DNA from: Vallitalea sp.
GTDB lineage: Bacteria; Bacillota; Clostridia; Lachnospirales; Vallitaleaceae
Assembly: GCF_025211055.1 (NCBI RefSeq)
Contig: NZ_JAOARO010000046.1
Span: 1-52,060 of the forward strand
Reading direction: 5' to 3'
Length of the DNA stretch: 52,060 nucleotides
Position numbers and translations under genes: made by a program. This document shows, piece after piece, positions 17,243 through 27,379 of this stretch (position 1 is its first letter; each line of letters begins with the position of its first letter). A model generated the notes under the pieces. It did no database searches and was not told the origin of the DNA. It saw only the letters and a list, made by a program, of their open reading frames with translations.

Positions 17243-18649
17243 TTGAAAAAGTTTTTATGTGATGATTTTATGCTTAATAATGAAGTTGGGAAGAAATTAT
17301 ATCATGAATATGCAGCTGATATGCCTATTTATGATTATCATTGCCACTTAAGTCCAAAGGAAATTGCAGAAGATAAACGATATAAGGATATTACAGAACT
17401 ATGGCTAGGTGGAGATCATTATAAGTGGAGAGCTATGAGAAGTCATGGTATAGAAGAAAAGTACATAACAGGTCATGCTTCCCCTAAAGAAAAATTTTTT
17501 AAATGGGCAGAAACGATTTCATATTGTATTGGTAATCCTCTTTATCATTGGACACATCTAGAGCTTTGTAGATATTTTAATATAACTACACAGTTGAGTC
17601 TAGATACAGCTGAAGAGATATGGAATGTATGTAATAAAAAGTTAAGAGAAGATGGTTTTGGAGCAAAATGTTTGATTAAAAAGTCCAATGTAAAAGTTAT
17701 ATGCACTACTGATGATCCAATAGATGACTTGCATTATCATAAAATAATACAAGATGATGAGGATTTTAATGTAAAAGTATTGCCAGCTTTTAGACCTGAT
17801 AAGTGTGTCAATATTAATAAAGATACCTTCTTACCTTGGATTAGCGAACTGGAAAAAGTAGTTGGTTATCCCATTAATGATATTGATATTTTATTAAAAG
17901 CTATGGAAGAAAGAGTTCTATTTTTCCAGAATGCTGGTTGTAGAGTAGCTGATCATGGTCTTGAAGGAGTTAAATATATAAAAGTTAGTAAAGATGAGGT
18001 TAATGATATATTACGTAAGAAGTTATCTAATAGTAATATTGATGAAGAAGAAACAATAAAATATCAAGATTACATGCTTGTGTTTTTCGGAAGATTATAT
18101 AATAAGTATAATTGGGCTATGCAATTGCATATGGGTTGTATAAGAAATAATAATTTGAGAATGATGAAGATATTAGGACCAGATACAGGATTTGATGCAG
18201 TTGGTGATTATAGTATTGCTAAAGGGTTAGCAGGAATCCTTAATGCATTGAATGAAACTGATGAATTACCAAAAACTATTTTATATAATCTTAATCCTTC
18301 TGATAACTATGTTTTAGGAACTCTTATAGGATGTTTTCAAAACTCAGATGCAAGAGGTAAAATACAATTTGGTGCAGGTTGGTGGTTCAATGACCATAAA
18401 GATGGAATGATTAAACAAATGATTGATCTAGCTAATATAGGATTACTAAGTAATTTCGTTGGTATGCTAACGGATTCAAGAAGTTTCTTATCATATACAA
18501 GACATGAATATTTTAGAAGGATTCTATGTAATTTGATTGGTAAGTGGGTTGAAGATGGTGAGTTTCCATACGATATGAATTTACTTGGTAAGATAGTTAA
18601 GAATATTAGTTTTAACAATGCAAAAGAATATTTTGATATAGAATTATAG
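17243..18649 (+). CDS. uxaC: Glucuronate isomerase
   Basis: UxaC converts D-glucuronate to fructuronate and D-galacturonate to tagaturonate, the entry step of uronate breakdown. It is a TIM-barrel enzyme of the amidohydrolase group. The first metal-binding motif HCHLSPKEIAED lies near residues 33-44, and QLHMGCIRNNN and the late GAGWWFND and MLTDSRSFLSYTRHEYFRRI blocks are typical. The length of 468 residues is normal. The start is TTG 17243, eight bases after AGGAGGT, so the start depends on this strong site. It is the first gene of the operon under the LacI-type operator. No uxaB/uxuB or uxaA/uxuA gene is in the window, so the middle steps must be encoded elsewhere. Confidence 0.95.
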   Translation: MKKFLCDDFMLNNEVGKKLYHEYAADMPIYDYHCHLSPKEIAEDKRYKDITELWLGGDHYKWRAMRSHGIEEKYITGHASPKEKFFKWAETISYCIGNPLYHWTHLELCRYFNITTQLSLDTAEEIWNVCNKKLREDGFGAKCLIKKSNVKVICTTDDPIDDLHYHKIIQDDEDFNVKVLPAFRPDKCVNINKDTFLPWISELEKVVGYPINDIDILLKAMEERVLFFQNAGCRVADHGLEGVKYIKVSKDEVNDILRKKLSNSNIDEEETIKYQDYMLVFFGRLYNKYNWAMQLHMGCIRNNNLRMMKILGPDTGFDAVGDYSIAKGLAGILNALNETDELPKTILYNLNPSDNYVLGTLIGCFQNSDARGKIQFGAGWWFNDHKDGMIKQMIDLANIGLLSNFVGMLTDSRSFLSYTRHEYFRRILCNLIGKWVEDGEFPYDMNLLGKIVKNISFNNAKEYFDIEL

Positions 18650-18717
18650 AGATTAGTTTAATACGTTATTAAAGACGATATTATATAATACATTATAAGA
18701 GAGGAATGAGCATTCAC

Positions 18718-19371
18718 ATGAAAAGAATGGAAACAATTAAAAAAATAGTAGATAGCGGTGTAGTTGCAGTTATCCGTGCAGAATCAAAAGAAGATGGTAT
18801 GAAAATTATTGAAGCAGTAAAAGCTGGTGGAATCAAGGCACTTGAAATTACTATGACAGTACCAGGTGCAGTTGATATTATAAAAGAATTAACTGATTTA
18901 TACAAAGATGAAGATGTTATCATTGGAGCAGGAACAGTTCTAGATCCAGAAACTGCAAGAGCTTGTATTCTTGCAGGAGCAGAATATATCGTAAGTTCAA
19001 GTTTTAATCCAGAAACTGTAAAATTATGTAATCGTTATAGAGTACCTGTTATGCCTGGTATCATGACACCTGCTGAGGCTCTAACTGCTCTTGAATCAGG
19101 TGTAGAAATCTTAAAAGTTTTCCCGGGAAATGCATTCGGTCCTTCTATTATAAAAGCGTTCAAAGGTCCTATGCCACAAGGAAATTACATGCCAACAGGT
19201 GGTGTAAGTCTTGATAATGTTCATGAATGGATTGAAGCTGGTGCTGTAGCTGTAGGAACAGGAAGCGTTCTTACTAAAGGAGCTAAAACAGGTAATTATG
19301 AACTTGTAACTGAAACTGCTAAGAAATTTGTTAATGCTGTAAAAGAAGCTAGAAAAAACTTGAATAAATAG
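18718..19371 (+). CDS. eda: KDPG / 4-hydroxy-2-oxoglutarate aldolase
   Basis: This class I aldolase splits 2-keto-3-deoxy-6-phosphogluconate into pyruvate and glyceraldehyde 3-phosphate. The family blocks VVAVIRAES, ALEITMTVPGA, VIIGAGTVLD, SSSFNPE, MPGIMTPAEAL and LKVFPGNAFGPS are all present; the Schiff-base lysine is the K of LKVFPGN. Two starts are possible. ATG 18706 is only one base after GAGAGG, so I prefer ATG 18718, which gives MKRMETIKKI and 217 residues. It sits between uxaC and kdgK in one transcript and completes the pathway from KDG. Confidence 0.93.
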   Translation: MKRMETIKKIVDSGVVAVIRAESKEDGMKIIEAVKAGGIKALEITMTVPGAVDIIKELTDLYKDEDVIIGAGTVLDPETARACILAGAEYIVSSSFNPETVKLCNRYRVPVMPGIMTPAEALTALESGVEILKVFPGNAFGPSIIKAFKGPMPQGNYMPTGGVSLDNVHEWIEAGAVAVGTGSVLTKGAKTGNYELVTETAKKFVNAVKEARKNLNK

Positions 19372-19416
19372 CTCTTTTAATTAAATAATTAGATTATAAG
19401 AAAGGATTGGATATAG

Positions 19417-20445
19417 ATGAGTAAAAAAGTAGTTACTATGGGAGAAATTATGCTTAGACTCTCAACTAAAGGGTATGAAAGATTTACACAAGCCGAGTCT
19501 TTTGATGTAGTATATGGTGGTGGAGAAGCTAATGTAGCTGTTTCGCTTGCTAATTATGGTTTTGATGCTCATTTTGTAACTAAACTACCAGAGAATCCAA
19601 TTGGACAAAGTGCTGTTAATCACTTAAGAAGATTTGGAGTTAATACTGACTATATTGCTAGAGGTGGAGATAGAGTAGGTATATACTACTTAGAGACAGG
19701 TGCTTCAATGAGACCTTCAAAAGTAGTTTATGACCGTGCTAATTCTGCAATAGCTGAAGCTGATATTGAAGATTTTGATTTTGATGAAATATTTAAGAAT
19801 GCACATTGGTTTCATTTTTCAGGAATTACACCTGCAATAAGTAAAAAAGCAGCAGTTCTTACTGAAAAAGCATTAGTAGCTGCTAAAAAGCATGGAGTTA
19901 CAGTTAGTGTAGACCTTAATTATAGAAAGAAATTATGGACACCAGAAGAAGCAAAAGAAGTAATGACTAATCTAATGCAATATGTTGATGTATGTATTGG
20001 TAATGAAGAAGATGCAGAGAAGGTATTAGGATTCAAGCCTGGTGATACAGACGTTACTTCAGGAAATCTTGAACTTGATGGATACAAAACAATATTTAAA
20101 CAAATGAAAGAAGAATTCGGTTTCAAATATGTTGTTACGACATTAAGAGAAAGCTATTCAGCATCAGATAATGGATGGTCAGCTCTTATATATGATGGTA
20201 ATGAATTCTACCGTTCCAAAAAATATGATATAAGAATAGTTGATAGAGTAGGTGGAGGAGACTCATTCGCTGGTGGACTTATTTATGGTTTGCTATCAAG
20301 CAATGATGACTTCAAATATGCTCTTGAATTTGCTGTTGGTGCTTCTGCACTAAAACACACTATAAAGGGAGATTTTAACTTAGTAACTGTGAATGAAGTA
20401 GAAACACTTATAAATGGTGATGCTTCAGGTAGAGTACAAAGATAA
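19417..20445 (+). CDS. kdgK: 2-keto-3-deoxygluconate kinase (PfkB family)
   Basis: KdgK phosphorylates KDG to KDPG with ATP. The PfkB-family signatures are clear: GGGEANVAVSLANYGFDAHF near residues 29-48 and the catalytic block VGGGDSFAGGLIYGLL near 271-286, whose aspartate is the catalytic base. The length is 342 residues. The start ATG 19417 follows GAAAGGATTGG. It is last in the uxaC-eda-kdgK operon and is followed by a strong hairpin. The order aldolase-kinase matches many bacterial uronate operons and fits regulation by the LacI-type protein upstream. Confidence 0.94.
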   Translation: MSKKVVTMGEIMLRLSTKGYERFTQAESFDVVYGGGEANVAVSLANYGFDAHFVTKLPENPIGQSAVNHLRRFGVNTDYIARGGDRVGIYYLETGASMRPSKVVYDRANSAIAEADIEDFDFDEIFKNAHWFHFSGITPAISKKAAVLTEKALVAAKKHGVTVSVDLNYRKKLWTPEEAKEVMTNLMQYVDVCIGNEEDAEKVLGFKPGDTDVTSGNLELDGYKTIFKQMKEEFGFKYVVTTLRESYSASDNGWSALIYDGNEFYRSKKYDIRIVDRVGGGDSFAGGLIYGLLSSNDDFKYALEFAVGASALKHTIKGDFNLVTVNEVETLINGDASGRVQR

Positions 20446-20486
20446 TTTCTTATTAAAATTGCTAAACATATAAACATTAAATATAC

Positions 20487-20529
20487 AAGTAATAGGGACA
20501 GTTCTTCAGAAGAACTGTCCCTATTACTT
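20487..20529. terminator. Very strong bidirectional hairpin terminator
   Basis: The arms 20487-20507 and 20509-20529 are complementary over about 20 bp (core GGGACAGTTCTTC/GAAGAACTGTCCC). It lies between two convergent genes (kdgK on plus, flavin reductase on minus) and ends with AAGT/ACTT so that each strand has a short T-rich tail. Its length and symmetry also recall REP-like elements. Confidence 0.8.
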
Positions 20530-20555
20530 TAGAATGTATTTTTAAGATAAGTTGA

Positions 20556-21155
20556 TTAACCAATAGTTTTTTTGAGTTTTTTGTTTTTAGTGGATTTCTT
20601 GGCTACAGAATATCCAAAAGTACCTAATTTTTTACCTAGTCCAAAATAAGTACCATGTGAATAACATATTGGATTAGATTTATCAAGATGGAATTTGTTA
20701 TTATTGTCTAGATATTTTTCATCTGCATTAACTGCAACCACCTCAGCCATAAACATATCATGAGAACCAAGTTTTATTATTTCTTTGACCTTACACTCAA
20801 TGTTTACTGGACTTTCTGCTATTAAAGGAGCTTCAACTTCTCTACCTTTTTCAATAGTCAGCTTCATTTCTTTGAATTTATCAATATTTTTACCTGATTT
20901 AACTCCACAGTAATCAACAGCTCTAACTAATTTTTCACAACTTAAATTAATGACAAATTCTTTTGATTCTTTAATTATATTATATGAATGTCTACTTGGA
21001 CGAACAGAGATATATGTCATTGGTGGGTTAGTACAGATTGTTCCTGTCCATGCGATAGTAATTATATTGTAATTATCTTTACAATTCCCACATGTGACTA
21101 ATACAGCTGGTAACGGATATATCATATTACCAGGCTTCCAATTTATCTTTGACAT
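20556..21155 (-). CDS. Flavin reductase-like / flavoredoxin family protein
   Basis: The protein of 199 residues belongs to the FMN-binding split-barrel flavin reductase group. It has PLPAVLVTCGNCKDNYNIITIAWTGTICTNPP at the N-terminus (quoted in part as LPAVLVTCG and TIAWTGTICTNPP), then YISVRPSRHSYNII and the conserved EFVINL. Flavoredoxins carry electrons between ferredoxin or flavin donors and reductases in anaerobes; the exact partner here is unknown. The C-terminus is lysine-rich. The gene is monocistronic, convergent with kdgK and divergent from the first chemoreceptor. GGAGGG stands 7 bp before its ATG at 21155. Confidence 0.88.
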   Translation of the reverse strand: MSKINWKPGNMIYPLPAVLVTCGNCKDNYNIITIAWTGTICTNPPMTYISVRPSRHSYNIIKESKEFVINLSCEKLVRAVDYCGVKSGKNIDKFKEMKLTIEKGREVEAPLIAESPVNIECKVKEIIKLGSHDMFMAEVVAVNADEKYLDNNNKFHLDKSNPICYSHGTYFGLGKKLGTFGYSVAKKSTKNKKLKKTIG

Positions 21156-21328
21156 TATTACCCTCCTTACATTATTTTATCAAAATATAAATTTAATAAA
21201 TAAACTACTTAGTATTATTATATATATATATTAAAAAAAATCAATTACTAATAATAATTATAAATAGTAATAAGCTTTATCAACTAAATTATATAATTAA
21301 TATATATTGATTAATGAAATAGAAATCA

Positions 21329-21357
21329 TTGACAATTTTTACAAAAAAGTGTAATAT
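21329..21357 (+). promoter_or_regulatory. Sigma-A promoter of chemoreceptor 1
   Basis: TTGACA (21329-21334) and TAATAT (21352-21357) are 17 bp apart, 32 bp before the ATG. No sigma-D-type flagellar promoter was recognised. Confidence 0.75.
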
Positions 21358-21389
21358 TATTGTATTTACTAGAAAGGGGCTGATTTATT

Positions 21390-23390
21390 ATGAAGAGTAT
21401 CAAGTCAAAATTGATTTTGATTTTGTGCGTAATCATTGTAATTTCATGTAGTGGACTAGGGTTAATGTCTTATAATTTTAGTAAGGAGGCATTGATAGGT
21501 TCTGTAGAACATAATCTAATAATTATTGCTGAGAAATCATCACAATTAATAGAAGAAAGAATTAATAAAGAGTTAGGTAAATTAGAAGTCATTGCTGGTA
21601 GAACGAGAATAACAGATAAAGATAATACCACTGAAGATAAGCTAGATGCTTTACGAGAAGAAATTATCAGAAATGGATATCAGCTGATGGATTTAATTGA
21701 TACTCATGGACAGGCTGTTTCTACAGGTAATAAAAGATATAATCTAAGTCATAGAGAATATTTTCAAAGAGCAATGAATGGACAATCTACCATATCAGAT
21801 CTGTTGGTTAGTACTGAGGATGGCTCACTGATTGTTGTGTATGCTACACCTATAAAATCTAATGGAGATATAACAGGAGTTCTAGTAGCAATAAAAGAAG
21901 CAATTTCTTTCAGTGATGTTATAAAGGATATAACAGTTGGAGAAACTGGTTATGCATATGTGGTAAACGATAAAGGTATGATTGTTGCAGATAAAGACGT
22001 TAATAGAGTTAATAATGTTAATTTATTGGAAGATGTAGCAAATGATAAGAAATCTAAAAAAATGAAAGAACTACTAGAGAAAATGATTGCAAAAGAACAG
22101 GGTAGTGGTTCATATACATATGATGGGTCGGAGCATATGATTGGATATTCACCAATTAATAATACTAACTGGTCTATTGGAATAACAGCTCCTTTGGACG
22201 AAGTTTTATCAGAATTAGACGGGTTAAGAAGTAGTACGTTAATAATATCAGGAATAATATTATTAATAGCACTATTCTTAATATATTTAGTAGGAGTATA
22301 CATTACTAAGCCTCTTATAGCCCTATCTAAAGATATAAATATCATGGCTCAATTTGACTTAAGAGAAAACAATGATATCAAAACACTCAAGCATAAAAAG
22401 AGAAAAGATGAGATTGGATTTATTTTCAATTCAATATCTGTTATGCAGAATAATTTTGTTAGCTTGATTAAGAAAATAACTGAGACGGTAAATAGTATAA
22501 CAGAATCATCATCTAGTATGAGCTTGACAACTCAGCAATCAGCACAAGCAGCCGAGGAAGTTGCTACTACTATAAGTGAGATTGCCAGAGGAGCTACAGA
22601 TCAAGCAAAAGATACTGAAAAAGGTTCTGAGACAGTTTATGAATTAGGTGATCTTATAGAAAAAGAACATGAATGTATGGAGGAAGTAAGTACTAATTCA
22701 GATAAAGTAATAAAGCTTGCCGATGAAGGACTTATTGAAATTAATGAATTGAAAGAAAACACTGATCTTAGCAAGGAAGCAACAAAAGAAATCTTTGATG
22801 TAATCAAAAAAACTAATGAAAGTTCTAAAAAGATATCAAAAGCTAGTACCATGATAGCATCTATTGCAGAACAGACCAATCTATTAGCGCTTAATGCAGC
22901 TATAGAAGCTGCAAGAGCAGGTGAAGCAGGCAAAGGATTTGCAGTTGTAGCAGATGAAATTAGAACTTTGGCTGAACAATCAACTAAATCAACTAAAGAA
23001 ATTGATTTAGTAGTAAATGAATTAATCAATAATGCAGGTCAGGCAGTTAAACGAATGGAAGAAGTATATACTATGGTTAATCACCAAATAAATAGTGTAG
23101 ATGTGACAGAAGGTAAGTACAAGCAAATTGTTGATGCTATAAGTAGCACAGATGATAGCATAGAAAGATTAAATGGTATAGGTATAGAATTACAGAAGAA
23201 AAAAGAGTATATATTGGATGTTATTCAGAATCTATCAGCAATTGCTGAAGAAAATGCAGCCAGTACAGAAGAAGCAGCAGCTTCAACTCAAGAGCAATCT
23301 GCATCCTTACAACAAATTGCAAGTACTAGTGAAAGTCTAGCAGAATTAGCAGTAGAATTAAACCAAGAAGCTTCAAAATTCCAACTATAG
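21390..23390 (+). CDS. Methyl-accepting chemotaxis protein 1
   Basis: The receptor has 666 residues. A first membrane segment (about 7-29) is followed by an extracellular sensor of about 250 residues with the look of a double Cache domain ([45 protein letters not shown]). A second membrane segment (about 280-302), a HAMP domain and a long cytoplasmic signalling coiled coil follow. The conserved hairpin tip [19 protein letters not shown] is near 492. The ligand is unknown. The start ATG 21390 follows GAAAGGGG. It is a clear paralog of the next gene in length, order and tip sequence. Confidence 0.95.
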   Translation: MKSIKSKLILILCVIIVISCSGLGLMSYNFSKEALIGSVEHNLIIIAEKSSQLIEERINKELGKLEVIAGRTRITDKDNTTEDKLDALREEIIRNGYQLMDLIDTHGQAVSTGNKRYNLSHREYFQRAMNGQSTISDLLVSTEDGSLIVVYATPIKSNGDITGVLVAIKEAISFSDVIKDITVGETGYAYVVNDKGMIVADKDVNRVNNVNLLEDVANDKKSKKMKELLEKMIAKEQGSGSYTYDGSEHMIGYSPINNTNWSIGITAPLDEVLSELDGLRSSTLIISGIILLIALFLIYLVGVYITKPLIALSKDINIMAQFDLRENNDIKTLKHKKRKDEIGFIFNSISVMQNNFVSLIKKITETVNSITESSSSMSLTTQQSAQAAEEVATTISEIARGATDQAKDTEKGSETVYELGDLIEKEHECMEEVSTNSDKVIKLADEGLIEINELKENTDLSKEATKEIFDVIKKTNESSKKISKASTMIASIAEQTNLLALNAAIEAARAGEAGKGFAVVADEIRTLAEQSTKSTKEIDLVVNELINNAGQAVKRMEEVYTMVNHQINSVDVTEGKYKQIVDAISSTDDSIERLNGIGIELQKKKEYILDVIQNLSAIAEENAASTEEAAASTQEQSASLQQIASTSESLAELAVELNQEASKFQL

Positions 23391-23537
23391 ATTAATTGGT
23401 TATCTTAATAATACATAAGAAATTTATTATGTATTATGAGATAACTTATTTTTTTATACTTTTCATTGTTGTATTAATAATGTTTCTTTTATAAATAAAG
23501 AAAATACACTAATTGCAAATTATTTGAAGTGTACAAT

Positions 23538-23566
23538 TTGACATTTTTTGGATAAAGAGTTAGAAT
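23538..23566 (+). promoter_or_regulatory. Sigma-A promoter of chemoreceptor 2
   Basis: TTGACA (23538-23543) and TAGAAT (23561-23566) are 17 bp apart, just upstream of the second receptor. The two paralogs therefore have separate promoters. Confidence 0.7.
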
Positions 23567-23596
23567 TATCACATGATAAATGGGGAGGATACAGCA

Positions 23597-25582
23597 GTGA
23601 AAAGTATAAAAACAAAGTTGGTTTTAGCAATATCAGTTATTGTATTAACGTCATGTGTTGGAGTGTCATTAATATTATACACAAATGGAAGCAGAGTATT
23701 ATTAAATAAGACAGAGGATAATTTGATTATTATATCTGAAAAGTCATCTCAAGTAATTAATGAAAGAATTAATATAGAAAAAGAAGTACTCAAATCTGTT
23801 GCATCCAAAGAAAAGATAGTTAAAACTTATGTAACTAAAAGAGAAAAAATGATAGCACTTAATAACGAAATAAGAAAATATGGGTATTCTAAGATGTTAA
23901 TTGCCAATATTTATGGACAAGCTTATTCCAACGATAACAAAGAATATGATATATCCCAAAGAGAATATTTCAAGAAAGCTTTAGATGGAGAAACTATAAT
24001 TTCAGATATTATTGTAAGTGAAGATTCCATAGTTGTAACATATGCTACTCCAATTTTGAGAAGTGGAGGAGTATGCGGAGTTCTGGTTGGAGTTAGAGAT
24101 ATTAGTACATTTATTGATATGATCTCTGATATAACTATTGGAGAAAGTGGATATGCCTTCATAGTTAATAAAGACGGTCAATTGGTAGCAGATAAAAGTA
24201 TTGAAAGAGTTGTTGATAGTGTCAATCTATTAGAAGAATCCAAAAATTCTAGTAAATACAACAAGATTGTCAATAATATGATAGAAGGACAAAGTGGCAG
24301 CGGAAAATATAGTTTTAGTAATACTAATAACATTATGGGATATGCTCCAATAATAAATACCAATTGGTCATTAGGGGTTGTGGCACCAGTAAATGAAGTA
24401 TTAAGTGAACTTAATAAGGTAAAAGACACTAGTTTTAAAACCATACTTATAACTTTATTAATAACTTTTATAATAGGTTATATATTAGGGGCAATGATTA
24501 CCAAACCTCTGAGAGAATTAGCAAAAGTATTAAATAAATTATCTAAATATGATTTGAGTAAAAATGATGAGAATATCAGCAGATATTATAAAAGAAGAGA
24601 TGAGATTGGAATCATTTCTAATTCTTTATCAAAGATGCAAGACAATTTTATAGAACTAATCAAAAAAATTACTGATGCATCTAAAGAAGTAAGAGATTCT
24701 TCTCTTACTATGACAGATATTACTGGACAATGTGCAAATGCTGCTAACAGTGTAGCAGTAACTGTGGGAGAAATTGCAAAAAGTGCTTCTGATCAAGCAC
24801 ATAATACAGAAGTGGGTTCGGATTCAATATATCAACTGGGTAATTTGATAGAAGATGAGAAAAATGTCATGGAAGAACTTAATGATAACTCTGATAAAGT
24901 GGATGAATTAATAAAATCAGGTTTAAGTGAGATAAATGAGTTAATTAATAAAACTGTAGAAAGTGGTAAATCAGCAAAAGATATTTTTGGTGTTATTGCA
25001 GAAACAAGCAAAAGCACACAAGAAATCAGCAAAGCAAGTACTATGATTGCTACTATTGCAGAACAAACTAATCTATTAGCTTTAAATGCAGCAATAGAGG
25101 CTGCTAGAGCAGGAGACGCAGGAAAAGGATTTGCAGTAGTTGCAGATGAAATCAGAAAACTTGCGGAACAATCTACTCATTCAACCAAAGAGATTGATAA
25201 CATAGTTAACAAATTAATTGATAATGCACAAGATGCAGTAGTTAGGATAAAAGAGGTTTCTAATATTGTTGAACAGCAAGTTACAAGTGTCAAATTTACA
25301 GAAAGCAAATATAGAGATATTTCTCATGCTATTAACGATTCAAGTAGAAGTATTGAGAAACTAAATAAATTAGGTGAAGAACTCCAAATAAAGAAATCAA
25401 GTATACTAGATGTTATAGGTAATCTATCTACCATTGCAGAAGAAAATGCGGCTAGCACAGAAGAAGTTGCTGCATCTACTCAAGAACAATCAGCATCATT
25501 GCAAATGATAGCAACCACTAGTGAAAAATTATCCAATCTAGCAAATGAGTTGGATGATGCTACATCCCAATTCAAATTATAA
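23597..25582 (+). CDS. Methyl-accepting chemotaxis protein 2
   Basis: The receptor has 661 residues and the same plan as its upstream neighbour: membrane segment (about 6-28), double-Cache-like extracellular sensor ([31 protein letters not shown]), second membrane segment near 278-300, HAMP, and signalling domain with tip [19 protein letters not shown]. The N-terminus [17 protein letters not shown] mirrors [17 protein letters not shown] of receptor 1. I chose GTG 23597 because GGGGAGGA lies 7 bp before it; the earlier ATG 23573 has no good site and adds residues absent from the paralog. The sensor halves differ more than the tips, suggesting different ligands after a tandem duplication. Confidence 0.94.
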   Translation: MKSIKTKLVLAISVIVLTSCVGVSLILYTNGSRVLLNKTEDNLIIISEKSSQVINERINIEKEVLKSVASKEKIVKTYVTKREKMIALNNEIRKYGYSKMLIANIYGQAYSNDNKEYDISQREYFKKALDGETIISDIIVSEDSIVVTYATPILRSGGVCGVLVGVRDISTFIDMISDITIGESGYAFIVNKDGQLVADKSIERVVDSVNLLEESKNSSKYNKIVNNMIEGQSGSGKYSFSNTNNIMGYAPIINTNWSLGVVAPVNEVLSELNKVKDTSFKTILITLLITFIIGYILGAMITKPLRELAKVLNKLSKYDLSKNDENISRYYKRRDEIGIISNSLSKMQDNFIELIKKITDASKEVRDSSLTMTDITGQCANAANSVAVTVGEIAKSASDQAHNTEVGSDSIYQLGNLIEDEKNVMEELNDNSDKVDELIKSGLSEINELINKTVESGKSAKDIFGVIAETSKSTQEISKASTMIATIAEQTNLLALNAAIEAARAGDAGKGFAVVADEIRKLAEQSTHSTKEIDNIVNKLIDNAQDAVVRIKEVSNIVEQQVTSVKFTESKYRDISHAINDSSRSIEKLNKLGEELQIKKSSILDVIGNLSTIAEENAASTEEVAASTQEQSASLQMIATTSEKLSNLANELDDATSQFKL

Positions 25583-25740
25583 TATACTCATATTTCATTA
25601 AACTCTGTGATATCATCATGTTTTATTTATTAATTATTAAGATGGTATTTTGTAAAATATATAATTGTAGTAATTTACTTGATACAGATGGAGTGTTATA
25701 ATATCATAGAATAAAATAGATGTATCATAGGAGTTATAAA

Positions 25741-26481
25741 ATGGATGAGATTAAGACAAAAGGTATTGTTGTAAGTGAAATGCCTATAGGAGAAAATGAT
25801 AAACGCATAGTTATTATTACCAAAGATAAAGGTAAAATAACAGCTTTTGCTAGAGGTGCTAGAAAAACAAATAGTATGTTTCTTGCTGGGTCTCAATTAT
25901 TTTGTTATGGGGAATACATATTATATAAAGGAAAATCCTCATCCTATAATGTTAAGCAAATACAAATAATAGAATCTTTTCATGGTATACGTAAAGATAT
26001 AAACTTATTAGCTTATGGGCTATATGTATTAGAGTTTGCAACATTTATCACCCAAGAGAATGTACCTAATAAATCACTTATGAAACTTATGTTAAAAACT
26101 TTGCAGATATTAGTTAAGAAAGTCATTGACTATGATTTGATAATGAGAATATATGAATTGAAAGCTATGAGTTATATAGGTTATACACCTAATGTAATAA
26201 ACTGTGTCAACTGTGGTAAGAAGTATGATACGTATTCTTTCAGCATTAAGTTAGGAGGAATTATTTGCAAAAACTGCTCTAATGAGCAGAAATATGTACT
26301 TAGAATAAACAACAGTACTATTTATACCATGAGATATATTCTAGCTACATCTGTTGAAAAACTATTTAGCTTTCATGTTAATGAAACTATCAAATGCGAA
26401 TTGACACTAATAATGAAAAAATATATTGAATATCATCTTAACCATAAATTTAAATCTTTAGATTTTTTATTGAAATTATAG
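25741..26481 (+). CDS. recO: DNA repair protein RecO
   Basis: RecO loads RecA on SSB-coated single-stranded DNA and anneals strands in the RecFOR pathway. The N-terminal OB fold (KTKGIVVSEMPIGENDKRIV, then GKITAFARGARKTNS) and the C-terminal helical region with a zinc site (CVNCGKKYDTYSFS and GGIICKNC) are present. The protein has 246 residues from ATG 25741, which follows AGGAG; the ATG 21 bp upstream lacks a site. It heads the group recO, lipoprotein, glyS and ppdK. Its usual partner era is separated from it by the uronate and chemoreceptor block. Confidence 0.93.
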   Translation: MDEIKTKGIVVSEMPIGENDKRIVIITKDKGKITAFARGARKTNSMFLAGSQLFCYGEYILYKGKSSSYNVKQIQIIESFHGIRKDINLLAYGLYVLEFATFITQENVPNKSLMKLMLKTLQILVKKVIDYDLIMRIYELKAMSYIGYTPNVINCVNCGKKYDTYSFSIKLGGIICKNCSNEQKYVLRINNSTIYTMRYILATSVEKLFSFHVNETIKCELTLIMKKYIEYHLNHKFKSLDFLLKL

Positions 26482-26514
26482 TATGATAAAAAAATATTTT
26501 TAAGGAGAATTATT

Positions 26515-27318
26515 ATGAAAGTATTAAAATATTTTATATGCATATTTAGTATTTTTATCTGTGTTTTTTTGTCTGGATGTACTTCTAAGAAAATAGATTT
26601 TATTGCTGGTGAATTCCTTTATGAAATAAGTGATGATAAAGTTGAAGTTACATTTATTAAGAAAAATGATAATGATTATGATAAAGAAAAATATAGAGAT
26701 TATATAGAAAGCAAGTTAAAGGAATATAAAGAGATAGATGTTAAAATAAAGAACATAAAATTATACGGAGAAAATACTAGAATTACGTTTGATTTTGACG
26801 ATCTAGATGATCTAGATAGAGTTTTTAAAACAAATGTTTTCCATGATACTCTACAAGATTATCTAGATGATAATAATATTAATTATGACCAATTTGAAGA
26901 TGAAAATATATTATATAATGTATTAAGTGGTGAAGATATAACTGAAGAACAGCTAGAAAATAATAAAAAATATAGTTTAATCAGACTAGACTGTAATAAT
27001 TCTAAAATAAAAGTTGATGGAGAAATTATATATGCAAGCAAGCAAGGTGAAATTATAAAGAAAGACACCATTTATTTTAAAGACTATGGCACTTATTATC
27101 TATTATATAAACCCTCAACTGGAATAAGTAAGTGGGTTTTATGGGCATTGTTACTATTAATAGTTAGTTACGCTATCTATCTAGGTATTAAATGGCAATC
27201 TAACAAAAAAAACTCTGTTAACTGTTATTTCTGTGGTCAGAAGAATGATTATGATGCAATATATTGTAAAATATGTGGGAATAAGATAATTTCAGATATA
27301 AAAGACGATAATAAATAA
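26515..27318 (+). CDS. Predicted lipoprotein with membrane segment and C-terminal zinc ribbon
   Basis: I do not recognise a family. The N-terminus is a lipoprotein signal (FLSGC lipobox, Cys22). Residues about 23-200 form an acidic outer domain. A hydrophobic helix follows at about 205-225 (WVLWALLLLIVSYAIYLGI), and the tail carries CYFCGQKNDYDAIYCKICGN, a double CxxC zinc ribbon (C237, C240, C251, C254). If both signals are used, the outer domain would be tethered at both ends and the ribbon would lie in the cytoplasm. It begins 33 bp after recO with AAGGAG and ends just before the glyS promoter. Confidence 0.75.
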   Translation: MKVLKYFICIFSIFICVFLSGCTSKKIDFIAGEFLYEISDDKVEVTFIKKNDNDYDKEKYRDYIESKLKEYKEIDVKIKNIKLYGENTRITFDFDDLDDLDRVFKTNVFHDTLQDYLDDNNINYDQFEDENILYNVLSGEDITEEQLENNKKYSLIRLDCNNSKIKVDGEIIYASKQGEIIKKDTIYFKDYGTYYLLYKPSTGISKWVLWALLLLIVSYAIYLGIKWQSNKKNSVNCYFCGQKNDYDAIYCKICGNKIISDIKDDNK

Positions 27319-27344
27319 ATTATTGATATGTGAAGAAATTATCC

Positions 27345-27373
27345 TTGACATAGAAAGACTGTTTTGTTATACT
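27345..27373 (+). promoter_or_regulatory. Sigma-A promoter of the glyS T-box transcript
   Basis: TTGACA (27345-27350) and TATACT (27368-27373) are exactly 17 bp apart. Transcription would start about 27380, at the beginning of the T-box leader. Confidence 0.88.
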
Positions 27374-27379
27374 TTTTCA

